Assembly: GCA_041749275.1 (NCBI GenBank)
Contig: JBGTBQ010000128.1
Span: forward strand, 1-55,979
Source: JBGTBQ01 sp041749275
GTDB taxonomy: Bacteria; Acidobacteriota; Blastocatellia; Pyrinomonadales; Pyrinomonadaceae
Reading direction: 5' to 3'
Length of the DNA stretch: 55,979 bases
The position numbers were made by a program, and so were the translations under genes. Shown piece by piece: positions 33,597-41,509 of this stretch. Under the pieces are notes generated by a model. It had not been told where the DNA came from. It made no database searches and saw only the letters and a list, made by a program, of their open reading frames with translations. The stretch's first letter is position 1; each line of letters begins with the position of its first letter.

Positions 33597-33635
33597 GGGC
33601 TTGAGAAGTTCAATCTCAAGCCCTTTTTCTTTTTC
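33597..33635 (+). terminator. rho-independent terminator
   Basis: 10-bp perfect stem GGGCTTGAGA/TCTCAAGCCC followed by a T-rich tract, 34 bp after the TonB-like stop. The lone attC begins 10 bp beyond it. Confidence 0.9.
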
Positions 33636-33644
33636 GGTTATGAC

Positions 33645-33752
33645 GGCTAACGGTGGCCTTCAGCTGCGGCGCGCGATCAGCATTCAAGCTGAAGGAACAA
33701 AGCTATTTGAGAAGCATGCTATCGCGCCGTCAGCTGCAAGGCTTTGTTCGGC
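33645..33752 (-). repeat. attC site of the lone integron cassette
   Basis: 108 bp. On the minus strand R'' is GCCGAAC (33752-33746) and R' is GTTAGCC (33651-33645, perfect GTTRRRY), with internal complementary arms (CAGCTGAC... and ...GCGGCAGCTG-type) and an imperfect loop. Same long attC type as several sites near 47 and 51.7 kb. Confidence 0.9.
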
Positions 33753-34223
33753 GGCGCGTTGAGTGGACATTTCAATGCGATTAATACCATGCACATTAGA
33801 AGGTAATTGCGTCGGGATTATCGCGTTTGAATTCCTCTAGCTCGTCAGGCGTCCAAGCCACAAAAACAATATCGGTTGCCTTACGATTCTTTATGACTCG
33901 ATTCAGAAAGGTCGTGCCGATTGCGGCCGCGAGAATTGGCCCTTGGACGAAACCCGACGGATCGATCCGTTCCGTAAGCAGGTAGAGAGTGCAGCCATCA
34001 ATACGTAGCTCCCCATTCCCTAGCTTTTTGGTTGGAGTCTTCCCGATGGCCTCTTCCCAGATATTACTGCGCGAGACCTGATCCTTCGTGTGAGCGGCAA
34101 CCGCAGCCTGACGAAATTTGGAAGATTTGGTAAGACTCAGCAGCCGAGCAAATCCTTTAACAAGCAATTGCGTGTCTGAGCCGCAAGAATCGATGTAATA
34201 AATCGCCATATGTCTCCCGCTAA
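33651..34223 (-). mobile_element. single integron gene cassette inserted downstream of alr
   Basis: The cassette holds the CDS at 33796-34209 plus its attC. The upstream junction shows GTTAGCG (34224-34218) 14 bp after the alr stop and the downstream R' is GTTAGCC, as expected for G/TT crossover ends. It is isolated: the main array starts about 13 kb away. Confidence 0.85.
33796..34209 (-). CDS. cassette-encoded hypothetical protein
   Basis: 137 aa from ATG 34209; upstream in-frame codons belong to the shadow of alr. Not recognised. Alpha/beta pattern: MAIYYIDSCGSDTQL, RIDGCTLYLLTERIDPSG, ATDIVFVAWTPDELEEFKRDNP. GGGAG lies a few nt upstream. Only gene of the lone cassette. No transmembrane segment. 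Confidence 0.72.
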   Translation of the reverse strand: MAIYYIDSCGSDTQLLVKGFARLLSLTKSSKFRQAAVAAHTKDQVSRSNIWEEAIGKTPTKKLGNGELRIDGCTLYLLTERIDPSGFVQGPILAAAIGTTFLNRVIKNRKATDIVFVAWTPDELEEFKRDNPDAITF

Positions 34224-34237
34224 CAGTAGCCACCGAA

Positions 34238-35401
34238 CTATTCTTTATACATGCGGGGCACGCGCGCGCTGATGCCGCACGTGATGTCGTATGAGATGGT
34301 GCCCGCCGTCTTCGCAAGGTCTTCCGCCGGTAGCAACAAATCACCATCCGCGCCCAGCAGCGTCACCCGCTCGCCCGTCTCGACGCCGTGGACATCCGTC
34401 ACGTCTATCAGCGTCAAATCCATCGAGACGCGACCGACGACGGGGACAAACGCGCCGCGCACGATCACGCGCCCGCGGTTCGAGAGCGCACGCGCGTAGC
34501 CATCCGCGTAACCTATCGGCGCCGTCGCGACGAGCATCTCGCGCGCCGCCTCGTAAGAGCAGCCATAGCCGAGCGTCTCGCCGCGGTGGACTCGCTTCAG
34601 CAAAGTGATGCGCGAGTGGATTGACATCACCGGGCGCAGCGCGGGCGGCTCCGTTTGCGGCGGCAGCGCGTCGCGCCAGAGTCCGTAGAGCACGCCGCCC
34701 GGCCTCACCATGTTGCCCCACGTTTGCGGGTGCGCGAAGATGGCGGCGGAGTTCGCCAGATGTTCGTAACGCGGTTCGTGGCCGTGCGCGCGGAAAACAT
34801 TCCGCGCATCATTGAAATGCGTCAACTGCTCCTGCGTGAAACAATCTCTCCCCTGCTCGTCAGCCGCCGCGAAATGCGTCATCAAGCCGTCAACCCGGAT
34901 GCCCTTCAACCCGCGCAGCCGCTCGGCGAACTCCGCCGCCTCATCGTAACGCACACCGAGACGCCCCATCCCCGTGTCTATCTTGACGTGAACATCGGCG
35001 ACTACTCCCGCCGCGCGCGCCGCACGGTCAAGCGTCTCCGCCGCGTCGAGACGATAGATAACCGGAGTTATCCCGTGCTGAATGCACACCTCCGCCTGCC
35101 CTGCCCAGAATCCGCCGAAGCTCAACACGGGTTGGACAATGCCGGCGCGGCGTAGCTCCAACGCTTCCTCCGTCATCGCCACCCCGAACCACACGGCGCC
35201 CTCCGCCGCCAACCGCCGCGCACACGCCGCCGCCCCGTGCCCATATCCCCCGGCCTTCACCACACCCATCACAGATACTTCCGGCCCGACGCGCCGACAC
35301 ACCTCGCGGTAGTTGGCCGCGAGCGCGTCCAGATCAATCTCCGCCCATGTCGGCCTCTGCTCGTTCAACGCCGCTTCACTCATCGCCCGCCGGTTTTTCA
35401 C
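34238..35401 (-). CDS. alr: alanine racemase
   Basis: 387 aa PLP enzyme making D-Ala for peptidoglycan. WAEIDLDALAANY opens the barrel, GVVKAGGYGHGA (near 45-56) holds the PLP Lys, KIDTGMGRLGVR near 143 and ANSAAIFAHP near 215 follow, and the second catalytic Tyr is in LGYGCSYEA (near 276). C-terminal ISYDITCGISARVPRMYKE. Standard member of the rpsF-rpsR-rplI-dnaB-alr order. Its ATG overlaps the small upstream ORF by 4 nt. Confidence 0.95.
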   Translation of the reverse strand: MKNRRAMSEAALNEQRPTWAEIDLDALAANYREVCRRVGPEVSVMGVVKAGGYGHGAAACARRLAAEGAVWFGVAMTEEALELRRAGIVQPVLSFGGFWAGQAEVCIQHGITPVIYRLDAAETLDRAARAAGVVADVHVKIDTGMGRLGVRYDEAAEFAERLRGLKGIRVDGLMTHFAAADEQGRDCFTQEQLTHFNDARNVFRAHGHEPRYEHLANSAAIFAHPQTWGNMVRPGGVLYGLWRDALPPQTEPPALRPVMSIHSRITLLKRVHRGETLGYGCSYEAAREMLVATAPIGYADGYARALSNRGRVIVRGAFVPVVGRVSMDLTLIDVTDVHGVETGERVTLLGADGDLLLPAEDLAKTAGTISYDITCGISARVPRMYKE

Positions 35402-35604
35402 TTAACTCGCTCAAGGGTTCTGCGATAGGTCTTCTGGTCGCCGATGATGAGACGGTCGCCGTCCAGTGCGTAGGGTCTGACCTGATCGGAACCGACCTGC
35501 GACGGATCCCATGCGCCCTCGACCTGCTGGTGGGTGTTGTCTTCGTCCAACGATTCCATCAATCGAAACCGCGACCACGGCGGCGAGCCGACTACTCGCG
35601 CCAC
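35398..35604 (-). CDS. small ORF resembling a lipocalin-like C-terminal fragment
   Basis: 68 aa between dnaB (overlap 13 nt) and alr (ATGA overlap). The tail (QVRPYALDGDRLIIGDQKTYRRTLERVK) looks like the last strands of a lipocalin-type domain, but no N-terminal half is present. Either a real short coupled gene or a remnant. Confidence 0.4.
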   Translation of the reverse strand: MARVVGSPPWSRFRLMESLDEDNTHQQVEGAWDPSQVGSDQVRPYALDGDRLIIGDQKTYRRTLERVK

Positions 35605-36953
35605 ATATTCTCGAACCGCGTGAACTCTTTCAGGAACGCCAGCTTGACCATCCCGGTCGGGCCGTTGCGCTGCTTGGCGACGAGAATCTCCGCAATCCCC
35701 GCGTTCTCCTCCGTGCGGTTATATTGCTCCTCGCGGTAGATAAACGCGACGAGATCAGCGTCCTGCTCGATGCTGCCGCTTTCGCGTAGGTCGGAGAGTT
35801 GCGGCCTGTGGTCGCTGCGCGCTTCGGGCGCACGCGAGAGCTGCGAGAGCGCGACGAGCGGCACGTTCAATTCTTTCGCCAGCCCTTTTAGCTCGCGCGA
35901 AATCTGCGACACCTCCTGCTGGCGCGACTCGACGCGGCGCGACGAGCCGGACATCAGTTGCATGTAGTCAACGACGATCAAATCGAGCCGCTTCTGCTCG
36001 GCGGCCAGTCGCCGGGCCTTCGCGCGCATTTCTAAAACGGAGATGCCCGGCGTGTCGTCAATGAAAATCTTCGTATCGGCGAGCGTGCCCAGTGCGCCGG
36101 CGAGCCGCGCCCACTCGTCGCGCGAGAGAAAGCCGCTGCGGAAACGGTGCGCGTCCACGCGCCCCTCCGAGCAGAGCATCCTCATCACCAGCGATTCCTT
36201 CGACATCTCCAGCGAAAAAACGCCGACCACCGCGCCCGCCTGCACCGCCGCGTTTTGCGCGAGCGTCAGACAGAGGCTCGTTTTCCCCATTGACGGTCTT
36301 GCGGCCACGATGATGAGGTCAGAGGGCTGAAGACCGGAGGTCATCTGGTCGAGTTCGCTGAAGCCGGTCGTGAGGCCCGTGAGCATCACGGAGCGACCCG
36401 CCATCTCCTGCACTTTTTCGAGGAGCTGGTCGGCGACCGGCTTGACGTGCGCGAAGCCCTGCCGCGTGCGCTCGTCGGCGAGGGCGAAGATCATCTGCTC
36501 GGCGTGGTCGAGAATGATCTCAGCGTCATCCTCGCCCTCCAGCGCCTCGCTCGTGATCTTGTTCGCCACCTTGACGAGCTGCCGCATCATCGAATTGTCC
36601 TTGACGACTTTGGCGTAGGCCGCGACGTTCGTGAAGTGTGGCAGCCCGTAGGACAACTCCGAGATGAACGAGATGCCCCCGACCTGCTCGACCGCGCCCT
36701 CGCGGCGCAGCTCTTCGCCGAGCAGGATGGGGTTGATCTCGGAGCCGCGCTCCGAAAGAGCGATCATGGCGCGGAAGACGAACTGGTGGGCGCGGATGTA
36801 GAAGTCGTCGGGCCGGAGGAGTTCGATGGCTTGGTTGACGAATCCGTTGTCGAGGATAATCGCCCCCAGAATCGCGCGCTCCGCGTCCGCGCTGTGCGGC
36901 AGCGGGCGTTCGAGCATCTGTTCGCGCGAAGTGTCGACAGGGAAGTTCGCCAT
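35592..36953 (-). CDS. dnaB: replicative DNA helicase
   Basis: 453 aa from ATG 36953 (ATG 37016 in frame is less likely). DnaB N domain (PLPHSADAERAILGAIILD), linker helices, and RecA-like domain: Walker A ARPSMGKTSL near 212, LEMSKESLVMRML, DLIVVDYMQLMSG (Walker B) and SRELKGLAKELNVPLVALSQLSR; arginine finger region DLRESGSIEQDADLV. Hexameric fork helicase. Confidence 0.96.
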   Translation of the reverse strand: MANFPVDTSREQMLERPLPHSADAERAILGAIILDNGFVNQAIELLRPDDFYIRAHQFVFRAMIALSERGSEINPILLGEELRREGAVEQVGGISFISELSYGLPHFTNVAAYAKVVKDNSMMRQLVKVANKITSEALEGEDDAEIILDHAEQMIFALADERTRQGFAHVKPVADQLLEKVQEMAGRSVMLTGLTTGFSELDQMTSGLQPSDLIIVAARPSMGKTSLCLTLAQNAAVQAGAVVGVFSLEMSKESLVMRMLCSEGRVDAHRFRSGFLSRDEWARLAGALGTLADTKIFIDDTPGISVLEMRAKARRLAAEQKRLDLIVVDYMQLMSGSSRRVESRQQEVSQISRELKGLAKELNVPLVALSQLSRAPEARSDHRPQLSDLRESGSIEQDADLVAFIYREEQYNRTEENAGIAEILVAKQRNGPTGMVKLAFLKEFTRFENMWRE

Positions 36954-37335
36954 CGGGAGTCGTATTCTTTGAAAAGGCGTCGAGCTGCAAGTTGCGGAGA
37001 AAGAAATAGGGCGCATCCCTACGTGTCACCCCCGACCAAACTCTTGCCGGAAGAGCGCGCCGCGCCGCGCGCCGCCGTTCTTATACTACAGCCGCTCCGA
37101 CACTCACAAGATGATACGCATTGAAGATACACATTCCGTGAGCGGACTCGCGTTTTGCCGCGAGGGTCGCATCACGCCACACCAGATTGAAGGCGCGTCG
37201 CCCATCGGCGCGGGCACTTTTTCTTCGGGTATGCGCCCGCGTATGACAGTATCCGGACGACTGGCCGTGACCTGCTTGAGACAGGCGCGCGCTCGCTGAG
37301 GTCATCCGGCCCGCGTGGAAAAACGCCCCCAAATA

Positions 37336-37379
37336 AGAGTAACCAGCTTTCGCAATTCATTGCGAAAGCTGGTTACTCT
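37336..37379. repeat. perfect 20-bp inverted repeat
   Basis: Arms AGAGTAACCAGCTTTCGCAA and exact complement with a 4-nt TTCA loop, in the 490-bp gap between dnaB and rplI. No T-tract. The rest of 36954-37445 shows no credible gene or RNA. Confidence 0.9.
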
Positions 37380-37445
37380 ACGAGCGCACATGAAATGGAG
37401 CGCGACACTCAAGGGCATTGTCGCGTCCCCATGTTCAGGAAAGTT

Positions 37446-38000
37446 TTAAGCTTCCTGCTCTTCAGCAGTCTCTTCGTTCGGCTCGACGGCGGCTGAAGTC
37501 TCATCCGGTACCGTCGCCGCGGTCTCCGTGGGGGTCGTTTGAGCGCCGCCCTCGCCGTTGACGATGACGGGTATTTCAATCGTCACGTCGCGGTGCAGGC
37601 GAACCGCGACCGTGAACTCGCCCGTCTCCTTGATCGCCTCCGGCAGATGGATCCGCCGGCGGTCAATCTCGTAGCCCTTCTCCTTGAGCGCCTCGGCGAT
37701 GTGCATCGAGGTCACGGAGCCGTAGAGGATGCCGTGTTCACCGACCTTACGCTCGAAGTCGAGCCGGAGCGATTTCATTTGCCCGGCCTGCGCCTCCGCC
37801 GTCCCGCGCTCTTTGGCCTCTTTCTTCAGGAGCGCGGCGCGCTCGGCCTCGATCTGCTTGACGTTGCCCGTGGTCGCCTTGACAGCGAGTTTGCGAGGCA
37901 GCAGATAGTTACGCGCAAAACCCGCCTTGACCTTCACGATCTCGCCGCGCGCCCCCAGATTGTCAACGTCTTCTCTCAAGAGAACTGTCGTCGTCGCCAT
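37446..38000 (-). CDS. rplI: 50S ribosomal protein bL9
   Basis: 184 aa. VLLREDVDNLGARGEIVKVKAGFARNYLLPRKLAVKAT is the N-domain signature. The typical L9 linker helix and C domain (RIHLPEAIKETGEFTVAVRLHRDVTIEIPVIV) follow. An extra Glu/Ala/Thr-rich tail of about 35 residues goes beyond the family norm. Confidence 0.95.
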   Translation of the reverse strand: MATTTVLLREDVDNLGARGEIVKVKAGFARNYLLPRKLAVKATTGNVKQIEAERAALLKKEAKERGTAEAQAGQMKSLRLDFERKVGEHGILYGSVTSMHIAEALKEKGYEIDRRRIHLPEAIKETGEFTVAVRLHRDVTIEIPVIVNGEGGAQTTPTETAATVPDETSAAVEPNEETAEEQEA

Positions 38001-38021
38001 GATGTTGAAACTCCTTCCCTG

Positions 38022-38336
38022 TTAGTCGGCGGCATATGGGAGCAACGCGATGTTGCGCGCGCGCTTGATCGCCTCAGCCAGCATGCGCTGGTGCGTGGCG
38101 CAGACGCCGGAGATGCGACGGGGCAGAACCTTGCCGCGCTCCGGGATAAAATTCTGCAACAGCTTCACGTCCTTGAAGTCAATCAGGTCAACCTTGTCGG
38201 CGCAGAAGCGGCACACCTTGCGGCGCCGGAAGCGCCCGCGTCCACCCTGTCGCCCGCCGTAGCCGCGTCCCATCTGTGGCGGCCCGTCATCATCCATGTC
38301 AAATCTGCGGTCGTCGTTTGAGTAGTTTCTCGACAT
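38022..38336 (-). CDS. rpsR: 30S ribosomal protein bS18
   Basis: 104 aa from ATG 38336; ATG 38393 in frame is less likely. RRKVCRFCADKVDLIDFKDVKLLQNFIPERGKVLPRRISGVCATHQRML is the S18 core with three visible Cys (C+ type). An N-terminal Asp/Gly/Arg-rich extension of about 35 residues precedes it. Confidence 0.95.
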   Translation of the reverse strand: MSRNYSNDDRRFDMDDDGPPQMGRGYGGRQGGRGRFRRRKVCRFCADKVDLIDFKDVKLLQNFIPERGKVLPRRISGVCATHQRMLAEAIKRARNIALLPYAAD

Positions 38337-38473
38337 TGTTCTTTCCCGTCTCTTCTCGAAGGCGATCCGCACGTCCGCGAATTGTTCCATCAAGGAACCT
38401 CTCGCGGCGACGGCGCCGAAAACTTTTCTTCAGGCAGGAAGACTCGCGGGCGCACGGTCGGCGCCGCGCGGCC

Positions 38474-38893
38474 TCACGCGCCCTCTTCCTCCGCACCGAC
38501 GGCGGCGTTCGCGCCGGCGCCAGTTCCAGCGGACGGCTTCTTCGACGCCTTATACGCGCGACGCGCCTTCAGCTTGTCGGCGCGGCGGCGGTCTTCGTCA
38601 ACTCGCACCGTCAGGTAGCGCATCACCTGATCGCTGACCCTCATGCGGCGCTCAAGCTCGGCAATCTCGGTCCCCGTGCCCTCTATTTCAAAGAGCATGA
38701 AGAGGCCGTCCGTCTTGCGACCGATGCGATAGGCGAGTTGCCGCCGCCCCATGTTTTCTGTTTTGATGATGACGCCGCCCTGATCGGTGACGACGCTCTG
38801 AAGGTTCTCGGTCAGGCGTGTGGAGTCTTCCTCCGACGTGTCCGGATCAACGATAAAGACTACTTCGTAAACTCTCTTCTCTGCCAAAATCAT
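38474..38893 (-). CDS. rpsF: 30S ribosomal protein bS6
   Basis: 139 aa. YEVVFIVDPDTSEED, ENMGRRQLAYRIGRKTDGLFMLFEIEG and VMRYLTVRVDEDRR are S6 hallmarks. A basic/Ala-rich tail of about 35 residues follows. First gene of the rpsF-rpsR-rplI-dnaB run. Confidence 0.95.
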   Translation of the reverse strand: MILAEKRVYEVVFIVDPDTSEEDSTRLTENLQSVVTDQGGVIIKTENMGRRQLAYRIGRKTDGLFMLFEIEGTGTEIAELERRMRVSDQVMRYLTVRVDEDRRRADKLKARRAYKASKKPSAGTGAGANAAVGAEEEGA

Positions 38894-38952
38894 CCTCCTT
38901 CTGGATGTCTAGCCTCAACCTCGATGGTTGAAGCAAGGAAGAAATAAAGTAG

Positions 38953-39024
38953 CGGTCAACACTCAGCTTTCAACCGTCAGCTTTTGTCATTAGCTGATAG
39001 CTGAACACTGAAGGCTGAAGGCTA
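38953..39024. repeat. heptad-repeat hairpin element (locus 9, pth-rpsF)
   Basis: Left arm CTCAGCT-TTCAACC-GTCAGCT-TTTG; right arm AGCTGAT-AGCTGAA-CACTGAA-GGCTGAA-GGCTAG, ending in the pth stop codon region (pth ends 39022). Confidence 0.85.
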
Positions 39025-39582
39025 GTTATAGTGTGCCATCGCTTTGTCAATGCCGTCGCGGATGACGGCGCGGAGCGCGTCCGTGCCGCGCTCCAAAACT
39101 TTTCCAACCTCGTCGCGCCGCGCCTTTGGAAAGCGTTCGAGCACGTACCCGGCGGTGTCCGAAACCGTGTGCTCTGGCTTGATGCCGAGGCGCAGACGCA
39201 TGAACTCGTCGGTGCCGAGCGCGGCGATAACGTTTTTCAAACCCTTCTGGCCGCCGCTCGAACCGCGCGGACGCAGACGCATCGTGCCGAACGGGAGCGC
39301 GATGTCGTCACAGACGACTATCAAATCACTCGCGGGCTTTAACTCTGTGCGCTTTCGCAGCAGGCACGCGACCGACTCGCCGCTCAGGTTCATGTAGGTC
39401 TGTGGCTTGACCAGCTCGACCGTCCGGCCCTCGACATCGGCGCGACCGACGAGGGCGCGGCACTCGCCCCGTTTCACCTCACGCCCCACTTGATACGCAA
39501 GCAGGTCCACCAACATGAAGCCGAGGTTGTGGCGCGTCCACTCATACTCCGCGCCCGGATTGCCGAGACCGACGATAAGCAT
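39022..39582 (-). CDS. pth: peptidyl-tRNA hydrolase
   Basis: 186 aa from ATG 39582; upstream codons come from a heptad element. Recycles peptidyl-tRNA. VGLGNPGAEYEWTRHNLGFMLVD (catalytic His in TRHN), KPQTYMNLSGESV, VVCDDIALPFGTMRLRPRGSSGGQKGLKNV. In the usual pth-rplY-prs order. Confidence 0.95.
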   Translation of the reverse strand: MLIVGLGNPGAEYEWTRHNLGFMLVDLLAYQVGREVKRGECRALVGRADVEGRTVELVKPQTYMNLSGESVACLLRKRTELKPASDLIVVCDDIALPFGTMRLRPRGSSGGQKGLKNVIAALGTDEFMRLRLGIKPEHTVSDTAGYVLERFPKARRDEVGKVLERGTDALRAVIRDGIDKAMAHYN

Positions 39583-39585
39583 TTG

Positions 39586-39659
39586 GCAAAAGTAAAAAGG
39601 TAAAAGCAAAAGGAACTGACCCGTCGGGCCGACTGATTCCTTTTGCACTTTTACTTTTA
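39586..39659. repeat. heptad-repeat hairpin element (locus 10, rplY-pth)
   Basis: Left arm AAAAGTA-AAAAGGT-AAAAGCA-AAAGGAA; right arm CCTTTTG-CACTTTT-ACTTTTA. Ends at the rplY stop codon (39657). A-rich unit, same 7-bp period. Confidence 0.82.
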
Positions 39660-40316
39660 ACTTCCCTCGCCTTCCTCGTCCTTCTTGCCCTTGCCGATGA
39701 CTTCCGGTTCGATCTGCGACTCTTCGGCTGTCGGTTCGGCCACTTCCTCGCGCAAGACGGCGACCGTGGCGATTGCCGTATCTGGTTCGGTCAGGATTTC
39801 GATGAACTCCGCGACCTGCAAGTCCGAGACGTGCAAGACATCGTGGACGCCGAGGCCAGACACGTCAACGTGGATCGCTTCGGGGATGTCACGCGTGCCA
39901 CAACGAATTTCCACTTCGCGCAGGAGTTGTTCGAGGATGCCGGCTCCATCCGACACGCCAACCGGCTCGCCATCGAGTTCGAGGCGCACCGTGACCTCGA
40001 TCTTCTGACCGCTCACGAGGCGACGCAAATCGGCGTGGATCAGGCGACTATGCACTGGATCAATCTGCCGGTCGAGGAACAGTACCTCGCTCGGGCCGAC
40101 GCCTTCCACATCGAGCGTGAAGATCGTGTTGTGGCCCGACTCGGAACGGAGAATCGCGGCCAGGTCTTTCAGCGGAGCGGCTGCCGAAACGGCCCCGCCC
40201 TCGCCGCCATAGAGCGTCAATGGCACCATGCCGCGGCTACGTAAGCGGCGCGAGTCGTTTTTGCCGCGCCCCGCGCGCCGTTCGGCGCGCACTGTAATTT
40301 CTTCTCTTTCAGCCAT
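39657..40316 (-). CDS. rplY: 50S ribosomal protein bL25 (Ctc form)
   Basis: 219 aa from ATG 40316 (AGAGAGG upstream). N-terminal 5S-binding domain: RAERRAGRGKNDSRRLRSRGMVPLTLYG, HNTIFTLDVEG, DPVHSRLIHADLRRL. C-terminal Ctc beta domain with PEAIHVDVSGLGVHDVLHVSDL and an acidic tail. Neighbours pth and prs agree. Confidence 0.94.
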   Translation of the reverse strand: MAEREEITVRAERRAGRGKNDSRRLRSRGMVPLTLYGGEGGAVSAAAPLKDLAAILRSESGHNTIFTLDVEGVGPSEVLFLDRQIDPVHSRLIHADLRRLVSGQKIEVTVRLELDGEPVGVSDGAGILEQLLREVEIRCGTRDIPEAIHVDVSGLGVHDVLHVSDLQVAEFIEILTEPDTAIATVAVLREEVAEPTAEESQIEPEVIGKGKKDEEGEGS

Positions 40317-40361
40317 CTTGAAAACCTCTCTGGTCAAACCGTCAGTTTTTGCCCCCCGTCG

Positions 40362-41327
40362 TTAGACGAAGAGCGAGGAAACGCTTGTCTCCTCGTGGAT
40401 CGACTTGATCGCTTTCGCCAGAAGCGGCGCGATGCTCAAAACCTTGATCTTTTCAAGATCACAGGCGTCGTTCGAGAGCGGGATCGTATCGGTCGTTACC
40501 ACTCGCTCAATATCTGAAGCCGCCAACTTCCCGCAAGCGCCGCCAGACAGAACCGGATGCGTGAAACAGGCATGGATGCTGTCGGCCCCAGCCTCCCTGA
40601 GCGCGGCCCCGACCTTCGTCAAAGACCCGCCCGTGTCGCACATGTCATCAATAATCAGGCAGTTCCGCCCACGCACGTCGCCGACGATGTTCATCACTTC
40701 CGCCACGTTCGCCTTCTCCCGCCGCTTGTCGCACAAAGCGAGTTGCGCCGGACTGCCGTCAACCGAAGTGAGCCGCTTGGCATATGCGCGGGCGCGTTCG
40801 GCCCCTCCCGTGTCCGGCGCAACCACCGTCAGGTTCGGCAGCGGGTGGGCCTGATAGTAGCCGATGAACACCGGCGCGGCGAACAAGTGGTCAACCGGAA
40901 TATCAAAGAAGCCCTGAATCTGCGCCGCGTGCAAATCCATCGTCAGGACGCGGTCCGCGCCCGCGGTGGCGATCAGGTTCGCCACCAGTTTCGCGCCGAT
41001 GGGCACGCGCGGGCGGTCTTTCTTGTCCGAGCGCGCGTAGCCGTAATACGGGATCACCGCCGTCACGCGTTCGGCGGACGAGCGCCGGAATGCGTCGAGC
41101 ATGACGAGCAACTCCATCAGGTGCGCGTCCGTCGGCGGGCACGTCGGCTGGACGATAAAAACGTCGCCGCCGCGCACGTTCTCGGTGATCTGAAAATTAA
41201 ACTCACCATCGGAGAAGCGCGAGGTCGTCGCGCTCCCCGGATCGCAACTCAGGTTGTTGCAAATCTCCTCGGTCAGCGCACGGTTCGCGTTCCCGGAAAA
41301 GACTTTGATGCCGCCGGTGGTGGACAT
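40362..41327 (-). CDS. prs: ribose-phosphate pyrophosphokinase
   Basis: 321 aa. Makes PRPP from ribose-5-phosphate and ATP, feeding pyrimidine and purine synthesis. FSGNANRALTEEI, FSDGEFNFQITENVRGGDVFIVQPTCPP, IPYYGYARSDKKDRPRVPI, VLTMDLHAAQIQGFFDIPVDHL, VVAPDTGGAERARAYA and CLIIDDMCDTGGSL (PRPP-binding) are all visible. Confidence 0.96.
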   Translation of the reverse strand: MSTTGGIKVFSGNANRALTEEICNNLSCDPGSATTSRFSDGEFNFQITENVRGGDVFIVQPTCPPTDAHLMELLVMLDAFRRSSAERVTAVIPYYGYARSDKKDRPRVPIGAKLVANLIATAGADRVLTMDLHAAQIQGFFDIPVDHLFAAPVFIGYYQAHPLPNLTVVAPDTGGAERARAYAKRLTSVDGSPAQLALCDKRREKANVAEVMNIVGDVRGRNCLIIDDMCDTGGSLTKVGAALREAGADSIHACFTHPVLSGGACGKLAASDIERVVTTDTIPLSNDACDLEKIKVLSIAPLLAKAIKSIHEETSVSSLFV

Positions 41328-41333
41328 ATAAAA

Positions 41334-41413
41334 AGTGGTCGGTGATTAGTGGCCGGTGGCCGGTTAGAAATCAGGTTTTCACTGGCCACCGGCCACTGAC
41401 CACCGGCCACTGT
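41334..41413. repeat. heptad-repeat hairpin element (locus 11, tRNA-Gln to prs)
   Basis: Left arm GTGGTCG-GTGATTA-GTGGCCG-GTGGCCG-GTTAGAA; right arm CACTGGC-CACCGGC-CACTGAC-CACCGGC-CACTGTA. One of the clearest cases. Lies between the prs start and the tRNA 3' end. Confidence 0.93.
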
Positions 41414-41417
41414 ATTT

Positions 41418-41492
41418 TGGCTGGGGCGGAAGGATTCGAACCTACGAATGCCGGTTCCAAAGACCGGTGCCTTACCACTTGGCGACGCCCCA
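41418..41492 (-). tRNA. tRNA-Gln (anticodon TTG)
   Basis: 75 nt including encoded CCA. Acceptor TGGGGCG/CGCCCCA with discriminator G, anticodon arm CCGGT-CTTTGGA-ACCGG, T loop GTTCGAATC. Placed between prs and ispE. Confidence 0.97.
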
Positions 41493-41509
41493 ATGCTTGC
41501 GTCACAGCC

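Noticed and set aside
36954..37445. Possible gene in the dnaB-rplI gap
   Set aside because: Short ORFs on both strands lack ribosome sites and familiar motifs; only the perfect palindrome stands out.
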